NCBI GenBank assembly: GCA_014155875.1
Contig: JACEFZ010011685.1
Location: forward strand, 62,001-126,000
Direction: 5' to 3'
Length of the DNA stretch: 64,000 nt
Origin: Cepaea nemoralis
Lineage: Eukaryota; Mollusca; Gastropoda; Stylommatophora; Helicidae
The notes under the pieces are model-generated. The model searched no databases, was not told where the DNA came from, and saw only the letters and a list, made by a program, of their open reading frames with translations. Below, one piece after another: positions 1 through 9,476 of this stretch. The position numbers and the translations under genes are program-made. Each line of letters begins with the position of its first letter. The stretch's first letter is position 1.

Positions 1-38
1 GAAAGGATAACTAGATGTAGTAATTCCAGTGTTAGTTG

Positions 39-115
39 CATATACTTTACAGGACGTTCGCAGTCAACCTTAGAAATGTTTGGCTTTTATGATTTCTTGG
101 CAATTAGAAAGTCGA
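39..115 (-). repeat. SINE 3' fragment (tRNA-SINE family A)
   Basis: The segment matches the 3' half of the SINE at 43,013-43,252: the reverse complements of TCCTGTAAAGGATATG and of the TTGCCAAGAAATC core are both recognisable. Confidence 0.6.
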
Positions 116-119
116 ATAG

Positions 120-425
120 AGGCCCAGGAGATGTGGATAATGCAGACGAATATGTAGTATTTCATGGAAACAAAAACAATCAAATACAGAGGTTCTAGAA
201 AAAACGGGAACGAAAAGAGCATTGATGAGAGAAATAAAAAAGAGGCAATTGAAATATTTCGGCCACGTTAAAAGACATAATACTCTTATAAACACCATAG
301 CTGGAGGGCTCAGGTTTAAGGCAAGCGAGCAAGAGGTAGATAACGATACAAGTGGGCAGACAACATCAAGAGATGGACGAATAGCAATCTGACAGAATGT
401 ACAGTATTGGAGATCCATTCTAGCC
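120..425 (+). mobile_element. LINE 3' coding remnant (FGHVKRH / SRDGR type)
   Basis: Broken frames give REIKKRQLKYFGHVKRH followed by a degenerate 'KRWT..NLTEC' region. It is about 85 percent similar by eye to 63,605-63,825. This is the C-terminal tail of a non-LTR retrotransposon polyprotein, without intact frame. Confidence 0.75.
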
Positions 426-435
426 ACCCCCATCG

Positions 436-661
436 TGAGTCTCCGTGACGAAGTGGTCAAGCCGTCGCCTCGGGCTCCAAAGGTTGTGGGTTCGATTCCG
501 AGCTGCATCCTTCGGTTCTCGAGTCCATTTTTTCGGAGACTCCAGAGGGTCGTCGCTGGAGCTACGGAGTTCGTGCTTTGTCCGACACTTTCCGCGCTGC
601 GGAAAGAGACTGAGCCATATGGGATAAAACCCCGGTGCAATGCAGTCGACCTTGTCTACTT
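436..661 (+). repeat. tRNA-derived SINE (family B)
   Basis: The first 70 bp resemble a class II tRNA: an A box near TGACGAAGTGGTCAAGC and a B box GGTTCGATTCC. An unrelated body with GC-rich arms follows. A poly-T run resumes after the piggyBac insertion (about 1,665), which suggests piggyBac landed in its 3' end. It is not a functional tRNA: there is no matching acceptor stem and no 3' terminator at the right place. Confidence 0.6.
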
Positions 662-1657
662 TTAACTCTTTCTGTGCCAAACAAAATTTCGGTCCTGACC
701 AAACAAAAATTCATGGCAGAAAATTGGAAGTAGGGGTGTGTTACAATAATGCTTTTAAAATGGTTAAAATGGTAGCAGATATATTGTATTATATATCAAA
801 TTAAAGAGGATTGCACAAGGAACATGACAGTGTTAATAATTATTATTTATAATCCACTGCAGATAATCCAGTTAAATTTGCTGAATATTGTTACACCACA
901 CACGACTTTTGTTCAATAATATCACATGAACTGCACCACAACACTAATAAAACATACGTAACACATAATATTTTGAAGCACACAATTTTCACACAAAATG
1001 GAAAATGTCAGTAACACACCATTCAGATTGTACTGAGAAGAAGAATATAAACACTATTTTAGATTTAGTTATGATTATTATTTTTTCAAATTTAATAATT
1101 TAAATACTCCTTAAATACTTTGTGATAGCGAAAACAAATTTAGAGGCATAAATGTGGCCCATTAGCGCATTTATAATTCGATATGTGCCATCATATTATG
1201 ACATATTATGACGAACTTTCGCTTTCAGTAGTGTTTCGAAATATCTAACGAAATAATCTAACTAACGGAATACTACACGTGGATTCAGTTTTAGAATCTT
1301 TCACAAAGTCCTTGAAATCACTATAAATATAATATCTAGCTTCATCTGATGTCAGTCTACGAGGCCGCATACTCGAAGGCGTTGCCATTTGTGAAAAACA
1401 AAAACAAGCTACTTAACACTAGTTTACAACTCAAAAACCTCACAAAAACCAATGAATCCGAACGTGTGACCTTACAATGCGGAAAGGGAAGTGTTCCGGG
1501 TTTGTGAATTTTCAATTTAACGTCACTTAAAATTGCGGAAGATAGAAGAAATGTATCAAATAAACCACTGTTTACAATGTGGCGGTGAAAGGGCCCAGTG
1601 GGCGTCGCTGACGGTAAATTGTGGCGACATATGGGCCCTTGGCAGAGAAAGAGTTAA
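662..1657 (-). mobile_element. piggyBac-type deletion derivative, TTAA-flanked
   Basis: TTAA sits at 662-665 and 1654-1657. Inside are inverted ends CTCTTTCTGTGCCA and, reversed, CTCTTTCTCTGCCA (13 of 14 identical). The 988-bp body keeps only the first codons of a transposase on the minus strand. TTAA target duplication is diagnostic of the piggyBac superfamily. Confidence 0.8.
1247..1388 (-). pseudogene. N-terminal piggyBac transposase remnant
   Basis: An ATG at 1388 opens a short frame, MATPSSMRPRRLTSDEARYY, that stops after about 46 residues. It lies near one inverted end of the TTAA element and reads inward, as transposase would. No DDD catalytic region remains. Confidence 0.5.
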
Positions 1658-1687
1658 GCAACTGTTTTTTTTAAAGCCAACAATCAA

Positions 1688-1893
1688 TGTGGAGACGGCA
1701 CTTTATTAATTGATTGATTTCTGGACAAGATTACGTTCAGTAGTTTGCCATTGATTTCTGAACGGCCGGTACTCATACCGTATTATGAAAATCAACGCAA
1801 GGCTGTCTGCTGACAAATCGACCGCATCAGTGTTTCGAACATGGAATTGCGTCTGCAACCCCTTCGCCACAGATCCGACTATAACCATGTTAT
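1688..1893 (-). repeat. SINE family A copy
   Basis: The reverse complement carries the family core (CCGGTCGTTCAG, CAATGGCAAACTACTGAACG) and the degenerate tRNA-like head with a B-box-like TGTTCGAA. It is bordered at 1688-1715 by a short LINE 3' tail relic ending TTGATTGAT. Confidence 0.7.
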
Positions 1894-2048
1894 AATTACC
1901 AACAATCGTTAAATCAACCGACATCGACCATGGTAACGATATCCTACAGACCCCTGACAATCACACAATCACAGATTGAAAGACGTGTACGATCAGGCAC
2001 AATGAGCACACAAGGTTCGACTGACAATCTGACCACAAGGGAAGGTAC

Positions 2049-2180
2049 CTGCAGCAAGTACAGGATCCTCCCACTCTGGCTTGAGCGTAGTGATCTCATC
2101 TTCTCCATCAGAGCCAGCAGAAACCCTGGGTCCATACTCTGTGGTCTGCATGCTAGATGAGTAGTCTGGTGCTCTTCTGC
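2049..2180 (-). CDS. RPTP exon 15: D2 degenerate WPD/His-Cys region
   Basis: The 132-bp exon (44 codons) encodes TTHLACRPQSMDPGFLLALM and ends RILYLLQ. By position it matches exon 8. RPQ stands where WPD should be, and LLQ where the catalytic His-Cys should be, so D2 would be inactive. The acceptor is TATCAACAG|GCAGAA and the donor is CTGCAG|GTACCT. The following exon is not seen in 1-2048. Confidence 0.78.
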
Positions 2181-2202
2181 CTGTTGATACAAATGATATT
2201 TA

Positions 2203-2400
2203 AGACGGTAAACAATCAGTCAATCAACCAATTCACACATCTTTATATAAATCGATCAACCAATCAAGTAACGATAAACAAATCGATCAACTAATTTATC
2301 AACCAATCAATTCATAACCCAATCCATCAACCAGTTGATTAATTACTCACTCAGTCGATCCATTCGTCGATCCATCCATCAATAAATCTAATCAACTACC
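2203..2400. repeat. Degenerate AATCAACCAATCAA repeat
   Basis: Imperfect 4- to 8-bp units of CAAT/ATCAACC continue for about 200 bp. From 2,401 to 2,767 I see AT-rich sequence without a recognisable feature. Confidence 0.6.
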
Positions 2401-2767
2401 GGGTATTGAAATAACGATCAACTGATCAATTATTTAATTCAAACTCAAATAATACAACACATAAAGCACTTATAGGCTGCACACTGCTTTACCTGACACA
2501 TCTCGCTGTATCTCGCCAGGATCTCACTGAAGTCGTTATATATAAAGTGAAGTGACCAGATAAATGCTCGGCTCAAATACACAAGAGAAGTAACGGTCGC
2601 AGGAGGATATAACAAAGAAAATAACAACAGTTTTAGATGTGTCACTTCTCCGAAAACGTGAAATATACTAAACACGGACACAATGTACATACATTACAAC
2701 GAACTTCACTATGGTAAACATAAATAACAGTGGGAAATAAAATAAAAATATATAAAATAAAAATAAG

Positions 2768-3586
2768 TACAGTCAAACTTCGGGTTTTGTGGATATTCCG
2801 TCCGAATTCAATCGGCGAAATACGAAACCGACGAAAACCGAGGCAATTATTTCTATATGAATCAATGTAAATCAAATTAATTCGTTGTAGACACTCCAAA
2901 ATACATACCAAAAACACATGTTATGGACAATACATATTGTGTTTAATACTTTTTTGTTTTTGGCCCCAAACTTGTCCGAACTTTGCCGTGCCTAGTAATA
3001 CTGTATATGCCAGTGAGCCTCTTGGCTATTTCAAACCATCCTCTGCTGGACTTATAATCACTAAGTACATTAGAATTCGTACCACACATTTTCTTAATGA
3101 GATCGGCATACAACAGTCTGGCCTTTTCACATTTGAATGCCTCCGAAATAGAATCGGCATCTAACTGGTTTTGATTTTTCCAAATAATAACTGTTAGACA
3201 TTGTGAATTGTTTGCCATCTCTGCTTCGTTAGGACATGCATGCCTTTTGCTACAATAGCTTCCTTTAATGCTTCCTTTGTAGCCACAATGGAACTTATCG
3301 AGGATGGCGACTTCCCGTACTTGCGGCCGATTTCAGCAATCTTAATACCGCTCTCGTACTTTATTATTAGCAAGTGATGCTCACACAATGAAAAACAACG
3401 CAAAACTGAACAGAAGAACGCGTGGGTCTCTTTTCTTTTCGCAAAATTAGCAACGAGGTCATGTGGGCACGCCAACGACATCCGAGGAAACCGACGAAAA
3501 CCGAGACATATTTTTGGAGGAAAAAATCGACGAAAACTGAAACCGACGAAAAGCCGAAGGCAACGAAAAACCGAGGTTTGACTGTA
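2768..3586 (-). mobile_element. Tigger/pogo DNA transposon, internally deleted
   Basis: The terminal inverted repeats CAGTCAAACTTCGG and (reversed) CAGTCAAACCTCGG are each flanked by TA, the pogo/Tc1-mariner target. The ends also carry sub-repeats of CGACGAAAACCGA. The 815-bp body keeps the DNA-binding part of a transposase but no catalytic domain. Confidence 0.85.
2960..3373 (-). pseudogene. Tigger/pogo transposase DNA-binding remnant (CENP-B-like)
   Basis: One frame (3373-3197) gives a psq-type helix-turn-helix, GIKIAEIGRKYGKSPSSISS. A second frame below 3,218 continues with the CENPB/Tc5-type half, LLYADLIKK and SSRGWFEIAKRLTGI. A frameshift lies near 3,200-3,215. The DDE domain is deleted. 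It is unrelated to the host CENP-B gene except by family. Confidence 0.8.
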
Positions 3587-3894
3587 TATGATGACAAAAC
3601 GAAAGACCTTTCTATAATAACAATTTTCACCAGGAACGGAACAACATGAAATTCGAAAATTTAATAATATGAAACACAAATTCTTTGTTGTTATGAAGGC
3701 GGCGTAGACGTTTGATTCAGTTCAGTTGTGAAAGGCGCCAAATTTAAAACAAAAAAACGTGGAGAGGAAGATGTGTGGATAGTTAGATATGAATATACAC
3801 AGGGAAGTCAGCAGAGTTATACAGTGGCATCTTTAACAGTATTTATCCCCACACAACACACTTGGTCACTGGTTTACGTGTACGGAGCTGATGA

Positions 3895-4330
3895 TTTCTT
3901 TACTAAACTCACTGACTTTTCTACTAAATTATTAACTTGTTTACTAAAATTATTGACTTGTTTACTAAACTCACTGACTTGTTTCCTAAACTTATTGATT
4001 TGTTTACGAAACTTACTTACTTGTTTACTAAACATGTTGACTTGTTTACTAAACTTATGACTTGCTTACTAAACTACTGACCTGTTGACTAAACTTACTG
4101 ACTTGTTGAATAAACTTGTGGACTTGTTGACTTAACTTCTGAATTGTTGAATAAACTTACTGACGTGTTGTGTAAACGTATTGACATGTTGACTTAAACT
4201 TACTGATTTATTTACTAAACTTAGACGTTTTTAAAAAAAAAACTAAACTTACCGACGTGTTTACTAAACTTACCGACATGTTTTTTTTAAACCTACTTAC
4301 CTGTTTACTGAACTTACTGACATTTTTTTT
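3895..4330. repeat. 21-bp minisatellite (TTGTTTACTAAAC...)
   Basis: About 18 diverged copies of a roughly 21-bp unit containing TTTACTAAACTTACTGACTTG end just before exon 14's donor side. Between 3,587 and 3,894 no feature is seen. Confidence 0.75.
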
Positions 4331-4348
4331 CCTAAGAAAGCAACTTAC

Positions 4349-4507
4349 CTTCACCGCAGACATGTTGTCTACCTTGTCTTTGTCTACGTTGATGACGACG
4401 TTCTGTTGTTTCCAGTACATGCTGAAGGGCCCGGGTTCAGTTCTGATGGTAAACAGGGACAACTCCAGGGCTTGGTCATCACTGGCAGGCAGGTAGTAGC
4501 CCAGGGT
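4349..4507 (-). CDS. RPTP exon 14: D2 'YYLP' segment
   Basis: The 159-bp exon (53 codons, phase 0 to 0) encodes TLGYYLPASDDQALELSLFT followed by GPFSMYWKQQNVVINVDKDK. It is positionally equivalent to exon 7, with YYLP in place of YWP. The acceptor (CTGTTCCTCAG|ACCC) and donor (GTGAAG|GTAAGT) are strong. The sequence is divergent, as expected for a non-catalytic D2. Confidence 0.85.
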
Positions 4508-4734
4508 CTGAGGAACAGGCATGTGTCTTATGTCAGGTCATTTGTCTACATGTCATGTCATCAGTCCGGATGTCATGTCATTTTGTCAACATATTATGTA
4601 ATGTGATTTGTCTGTATTTTTAAGAGCATGCATCTTTCCCAATGCAACATACACCTGTAATCAATGGACACTTACTAAACAAGCTGACCCAGCGCATACA
4701 TGCTTTCGAATATAACTGTTATTGACTGGTTCTA

Positions 4735-4985
4735 TGAATATCTTGGATACTGAAGAGAACCAATGAATCCATACGACAAGAGCTGAATATTGAAAATGGT
4801 TGGCTAGTAAAGACGATAAAACAAAGAAAACTGAAATATCTTGGTCACTTGAAACGTCATGAAAGTTTGGAGAGAACCACAATGGAGGGGTATGTGCCTG
4901 GGAAGAGAGGAAGAGGAAGGCCAAAGAGAAGATGGATGCAGTATGTGGCGGATGATTTCCGTGGTCCGTTTATTCAGTCCATACA
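4735..4985 (+). mobile_element. LINE C-terminal fragment
   Basis: One frame reads RQELNIENGWLVKTIKQRKL, KYLGHLKRHESLERT and KRGRGRPKRRW, the typical tail of non-LTR retrotransposon polyproteins. It is 5' truncated. Confidence 0.7.
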
Positions 4986-5039
4986 CTAAAAGTACGTTAT
5001 GTGATCTACTTCTAATCTATCTAAAATCAGTATATATAT

Positions 5040-5325
5040 TTCTTTAATTTATCTATGACTTATCTATGATCTACTCAAATCTATCTATGATATAACTCTG
5101 ATATATCTATAATATACCTCTGATCTATATATGATATACCTCTGATCTATCTGTGATATACCACTGATCTATCTATGATATATCAATGATCAACATCTGA
5201 TATGTCTATGATTAACCTCTCGTCTATATATAATCTATCTATGGTCTACCTCTGATCTATCTGTGATGTATCTATGATCTACTTCTTATCTATCTCTGAT
5301 ATATCAATGATCTGCCTATGACCTT
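5040..5325. repeat. Degenerate CTATCTATGATATACCTCTGAT repeat
   Basis: Around 12-24-bp units alternate CTATCTATGAT and CTCTGATC over 280 bp, with heavy point divergence. Confidence 0.6.
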
Positions 5326-5534
5326 TCTATGAAACATGCATGATAACCTTCTTATTCTGTTGGAGTTAACTATTATCAAACTGGTCGGCATGATGAGGTC
5401 ACATGACCGAGGTCAGATATCAGTCATGGCAATATCTTGAAGCGGCTCTCCGTGGCGCAGATCCTAGAAGGGTCAAGGACTGGGATGCTAGTAGAGTCAG
5501 GGTTCACAGGATGGCCATGCCTCACCACAGACGT

Positions 5535-5650
5535 GAACTTGGAGTACCTGCTGCATAACCTGTTGGTTGCTGAGCTTGGAGAGGGTACAACGAGCTCTGT
5601 ACCACAGTTCCCGTGAAGACAATACTCCGTACCGGCTTAGGCGGACATCC
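5535..5650. repeat. Segment homologous to 41,175-41,275
   Basis: About 85 bp align almost without gaps with 41,175-41,275, sharing GTGAAGA-AATAC and a CTGYTGGTTRCYGAGC core. On the minus strand one frame gives QQVMQQVLQVHV, which resembles the PTP 'QNVTQFHF' strand before the WPD loop. No phase-compatible exon can be placed between exons 13 and 14, so it may be a relic of exon duplication. Confidence 0.4.
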
Positions 5651-5764
5651 TCTAAGCCAACATGAGCCTGATAGCTGCAAATCTTGTTCAAAGCTTGGAG
5701 GAGCTGAGTGTTTATGTGCCGGAGTTGAAGAGTTAGATCTCCCGGTGTCTCCAATACTCACAAA

Positions 5765-6225
5765 CAACTACATAACCAGCAACCAACCAAACAACCAGCC
5801 AACCAGCGAACCAAACAGTCAACCATCCACACTACAAGCCCACTATCCACACAACAAGCTAATTATTCACACAACAAGCCAACAATCCAACCATCCCCGC
5901 AACACGCCAACTTCCCACACAACAAGCCACCACCAGCACAATAAACACACCATTCACAGAACAAACCAACCATGCACACAACACGCCAACCACCCACACA
6001 ACAAGCCCACCAACCGCACAACAAAAAAACCATTCACACAACAAACCAACCATTCACACAACACGCCAACCATTCACACAACAAACCAACCATTCACACA
6101 ACAAACCAACCATTCACACAACAAACCAACCGTTCACACAACAAACCAACCATTCACACAACAAACCATCCATTCATACAACAAACCAACCATTCACTCA
6201 ACAAACCAACCATCCAAGCAGCTAA
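5765..6225. repeat. 20-bp minisatellite (CCAACCATTCACACAACAAA)
   Basis: More than 20 copies of a 20-bp unit. Copies from about 6,030 to 6,200 are nearly identical and the 5' ones diverged. The long plus-strand frame rich in T, H, N and Q is a product of the repeat. Confidence 0.85.
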
Positions 6226-6612
6226 GCGACCGCTGTTATATTAACCTCATCACCCCTGCAGTACTGATTACTCTATACAATTATGATTCTAGCACTATAT
6301 GCGTATTACGTCATAAGAAATGTAAACTGTGTCCTTTCCCGTTTTACCTGATTCAGTGCCAGACAAAACAGTAAGCCTGGACTAAACATTGTAGACAATC
6401 AAATGAACAAGTATTATAATGTACATTTCCATTCGCTGAAGATACCGCGGATCGAAATCAATAACATGATGCCCTTAGTATGGCGATAAGTTGTCCTTCT
6501 GTCCAAATGGGTGATTACCATATGGCGATATATTATCCTTCTGCAGTGAATCAGATAAAACTAATTGAACAAACACTAGGTACTTTACCAAATAGAGAGA
6601 TGAAATTCTGAC

Positions 6613-6750
6613 CTGGTCTTGAACTATTAAGTCAGTCTGGAAAGCCACGATCATGGAGACCCTGTACTGTGTCACCAGGCGCCAGAAGTCTGTGACGGTG
6701 GATGACCGGGGCAGCTGTGTCAGGATCTGCTGGTTCTGCTTGGCCACACT
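6613..6750 (-). CDS. RPTP exon 13: D2 ILTQLP and DFWRLV segment
   Basis: The 138-bp exon (46 codons) encodes QQILTQLPRSSTVTDFWRLV and then TQYRVSMIVAF, the D2 form of 'FIxxQLPLPxTVxDFWRLV'. The acceptor is TTGTGACCAG|AGTGTG and the donor is GACCAG|GTCAGA. Both ends are phase 0. It keeps the canonical DFW that D1 lacks. Confidence 0.92.
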
Positions 6751-6879
6751 CTGGTCACAATGTAGTAGAAGGGTCACATGGTTAGATGTCTTCACATATT
6801 ACAACATGGCTGTAGTTAGGCGTGGTTGTCCATGTCACAGTTACTGTCATTACCATCAGTCAGTGCCACATAATGAGTC

Positions 6880-7045
6880 TCCATCACGTCTGTCTTGTGT
6901 CTTCACATTGCACTCATTCGCGCCTCTTCCAGCTCATCCCTGGATGTTGTCTACCCACATGTAACATTACCTCCAAACACACTCACCCTCACGCTTCTCA
7001 TACCTAGATGTTGTCTACCCGCATGTAATATTACCTCTAGGTATG
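6880..7045 (-). mobile_element. LINE 3' fragment, duplicated 'WVDNIQ' segment
   Basis: The reverse complement has two copies of ACATGTGGGTAGACAACATC about 65 bp apart, the same LINE segment that is tandemly copied at 17,705-17,880. Confidence 0.55.
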
Positions 7046-7054
7046 CTTGTCCTA

Positions 7055-7280
7055 TCAGCTTCTTGACGAAGATTTTACGGACGCAGTTCGTAATCCTGCA
7101 TTCGAAACACAGTTAAGGATGATTTAGTAGCAGACCGCCTTAAGTTGTTTTTTATAAAATTTTATGAGTGCCGGTCGTTCAGATAGCAATGGCAAACTGC
7201 TGAACGTAAACTTGCCCAGGAATCACGGAAAGCCAAACAATTCTGGGGTTGACAGCTATGTCCTGTAAAGGATATGGAAC
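7055..7280 (+). repeat. SINE family A copy
   Basis: The tRNA-like head (TTACGGACGCAGTTCG ... CATTCGAAA) is followed by the conserved core CAATGGCAAACTGCTGAACG and TTGCCCAGGAATCAC, and the 3' end TGTCCTGTAAAGGATATG. Confidence 0.8.
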
Positions 7281-7366
7281 TTACTAACGCGTGTCATGCA
7301 CGTTTGACTTATTCACCTATATCACGCATAGAGACGCCTATTCCTCATCATAATCGTATCTCCATG

Positions 7367-7473
7367 TGTGACGAAACGCGTTTATCTGTCTTGGGTCGTC
7401 AAGATATCGCACTATTTTGGCGCGTCATCGGGGACTTTCTCAGCTAAAAATAGACTGAGGGAAGCCGATGGAG
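7367..7473 (+). repeat. Truncated 5' LTR
   Basis: The 107 bp differ from 9477-9583 at only a handful of positions. Homology stops abruptly at GATGGAG, directly against gag sequence, which marks the deletion breakpoint. Confidence 0.85.
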
Positions 7474-7854
7474 GAGTATGAAAGTTTGCGTGAGTTGATG
7501 GTTGTAGATCAGATGCGAATGCAAATGTCTAAACCCTTGCGAAACTTCTTAGGTGAGAATGGGGCTGAGAGATTGGATATAGTCACCAAGTTAGCCGAAA
7601 GATACGTTGAAGTCTATGGCGAAACTGGGGATACCAGTCCAACAGATCCGAGATCGAAAGATACGGATCAAGGTAAGTCAAAGAAGAAGATAAAGAAGAC
7701 CAATGGTTCGGGAGAACCAAGTAACCAGGTAAACTCTTTAGAGAAGATCTCTAACGTCAACCAAGGTAAGAATAGCCCACCTAGTTCTCCAAAGAGAAAG
7801 TGGAGTGAAACGATGGTGCAAATTCTGCAAGTCCAGCACTCACAATACGAGTGA
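7468..7854 (+). pseudogene. gag remnant (retrotransposon)
   Basis: The ATG overlaps the LTR deletion joint, so it is probably not the original start. The frame begins with a helical stretch (LRELMVVDQMRMQMSKPLRN ... YVEVYGE) resembling SCAN-like capsid C-terminal domains, then a basic lysine-rich linker. A frameshift at about 7,800-7,810 separates it from the zinc knuckle in the next frame. Confidence 0.7.
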
Positions 7855-8533
7855 GTGTAAGAGTAAGTCCAACGACTTTCACTTTGCTTGTCTTGCAGAG
7901 GTTAGGGATAGACCTTGCAGGAAAGTGAAGTCGGTTGATGGGAATGGAGAACCTAGACGACCTCCAGTGGTTGAGAGAGTAGAAGTGAATGGGCAACAGG
8001 TGTTGTGCCTCTACGACACAGGATTGCAATTTTCAGCTGTAATTGCATCCCACCTGACAGGCCCAGAGCAACTCACCGGGGAGATGACGGAGATACAGCC
8101 AGCCAGTAGGAGTGCTGTAGCGCTACGTTGCCCGATTGCCAATGTGGAGATTCGGAGCAAGTACGTTACTGGACGCATTCAGGCGGCAGTAGTACCGGAT
8201 CCTCTCTATCCCCTAATTCTTGGCCGGAAGTACGTGTTTCTGGGCGAACCAGAACACCCTAGCATCCATAAGTCTAGGCAGGTCAGAGATACAGAGAAAG
8301 AGGGTCTCGAAAAGGTAAGTCTCCGAACTACTCACCCGGATGGAATGAGTAATGCTCGGAGCAAGGATGCGACGGAGTGTCCTTGTTCAGAACGGTTGCC
8401 CAACAATGAAAACCCGTTAACTCAGGGTAAGTTCGAATCTGACAACCGGTCACCGTTAATTCAGACCGGATCAGAGAAGCGGCAGAAGGAACGTAAGTTG
8501 GTTCCTGAGAGCTTTAGATCTAATCTGCTGTGA
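7805..8533 (+). pseudogene. gag zinc knuckle and aspartic protease remnant
   Basis: In a second frame, residues 5-18 form a CX2CX4HX4C zinc knuckle (CKFCKSSTHNTSEC). Around residue 71 lies the protease active site LYDTG, and LILGRKYV follows near residue 140, the flap and C-terminal signature of retropepsins. A TGA ends it at 8,531-8,533. In an intact element it would process the polyprotein in virus-like particles. Confidence 0.8.
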
Positions 8534-9199
8534 ACGGTACATGTCAGTTCCCCAACCGGACATCTGACTGTAGGGACAACCAGTAAATGTCTATCCCGGT
8601 ACTATTGGTGGCCGGGAATGACAGGCGACGTGCGCAGGTATATTAGGTCTTGTCCGGAGTGCCGTAAATGCACACCTGAGAACCGGACGAAGACGAAGAT
8701 ATCCTTAGAGGTTGGAGACCGAGTTCTAGTACTCCTCCCAATCGAGGGGAACGAATTCGAAATCGGATGGCAGGGCCCATTCCTAGTGGATAAAGTGGGG
8801 CTCCACAAGCACTATGGAGTGGTGATCCTGGGAAAGTCTACAACTTTCCATTCCAGTCTCCTCATGCGCTATGAGGGGAAGCCCGATGATAAGTCCACCA
8901 GCCCAAGGGCGCAGAGATTCGCTGAAAGAACGGTTCGGGGTTCAGGTCAGGTAGCGGAAAGCCTGTCACACCATAGGAAGTCCTATATGTATGTGCAGGT
9001 ACCTTCTTCGGTTCAGCCCGGTGCTCGGGGGAACATGACCGGCCAAAGGAACACCCGCAGTGCTAGCTACACTGAGAACCGTGGTCGGAAGAGGGTGGGT
9101 TGTGTCAGAAGGGACACAGACCCTTGGTCCCTCAATCCGACCGACTGCAGTCCAGCTGGGTCCTCGAAAGGGGAAGCTGGAGTTGCAGAAGTCCAGTAA
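8534..9199 (+). pseudogene. Integrase remnant: zinc-binding end fused to C-terminal domain
   Basis: The same frame continues after the stop: TGHLTVGTTSK, RYYWWPGM and SCPECRKC mark the H2C2 zinc-binding domain. It runs directly into LEVGDRVLVLLP and WQGPFLVDKV, the SH3-like C-terminal domain of gypsy integrases. The whole DDE core between them is absent, so the element cannot integrate by itself. Confidence 0.82.
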
Positions 9200-9454
9200 A
9201 CTCTGGCAGGAACGATCGTTAAATCAGATCGAGACGGGAGCTCTGGTCCGCAAGACACTGCGAGATGCCCGATCGCAGTAGCGGAGTAGGCGTTGATCAC
9301 CCGTGATACTGAATAGCTTGTCACCCCACCTAATGTGGTAAAAGTATTCTATACAATATTGACGGGTTAGACTTCCTCACCCGCCATCCGGTCTCTAAGA
9401 AGGAAGAAGGAACGACATAGACAGCTTCTGCGTAGAAGTGGAACGACGGGGTCG

Positions 9455-9476
9455 ATCCTCTTAAAGTGGGGGCCTA
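9455..9476 (+). other. Polypurine tract
   Basis: AAAGTGGGGGCCTA abuts the 3' LTR start TGTGACGA, the expected place for plus-strand priming. Confidence 0.65.

Noticed and set aside
436..510. Functional tRNA gene
   Set aside because: A and B boxes are present, but the acceptor stem does not close and the A box has a mismatch; it continues into a SINE body.
5535..5650. RPTP exon between exons 13 and 14
   Set aside because: Exons 13 and 14 join in phase 0 and align with consecutive D2 blocks; the segment has stops around it and no phase-compatible border pair.
5613..6374. 253-codon Thr/Asn/His/Gln-rich secreted protein
   Set aside because: It is the frame of a 20-bp minisatellite, with no signal peptide and no homologous frame outside the repeat.
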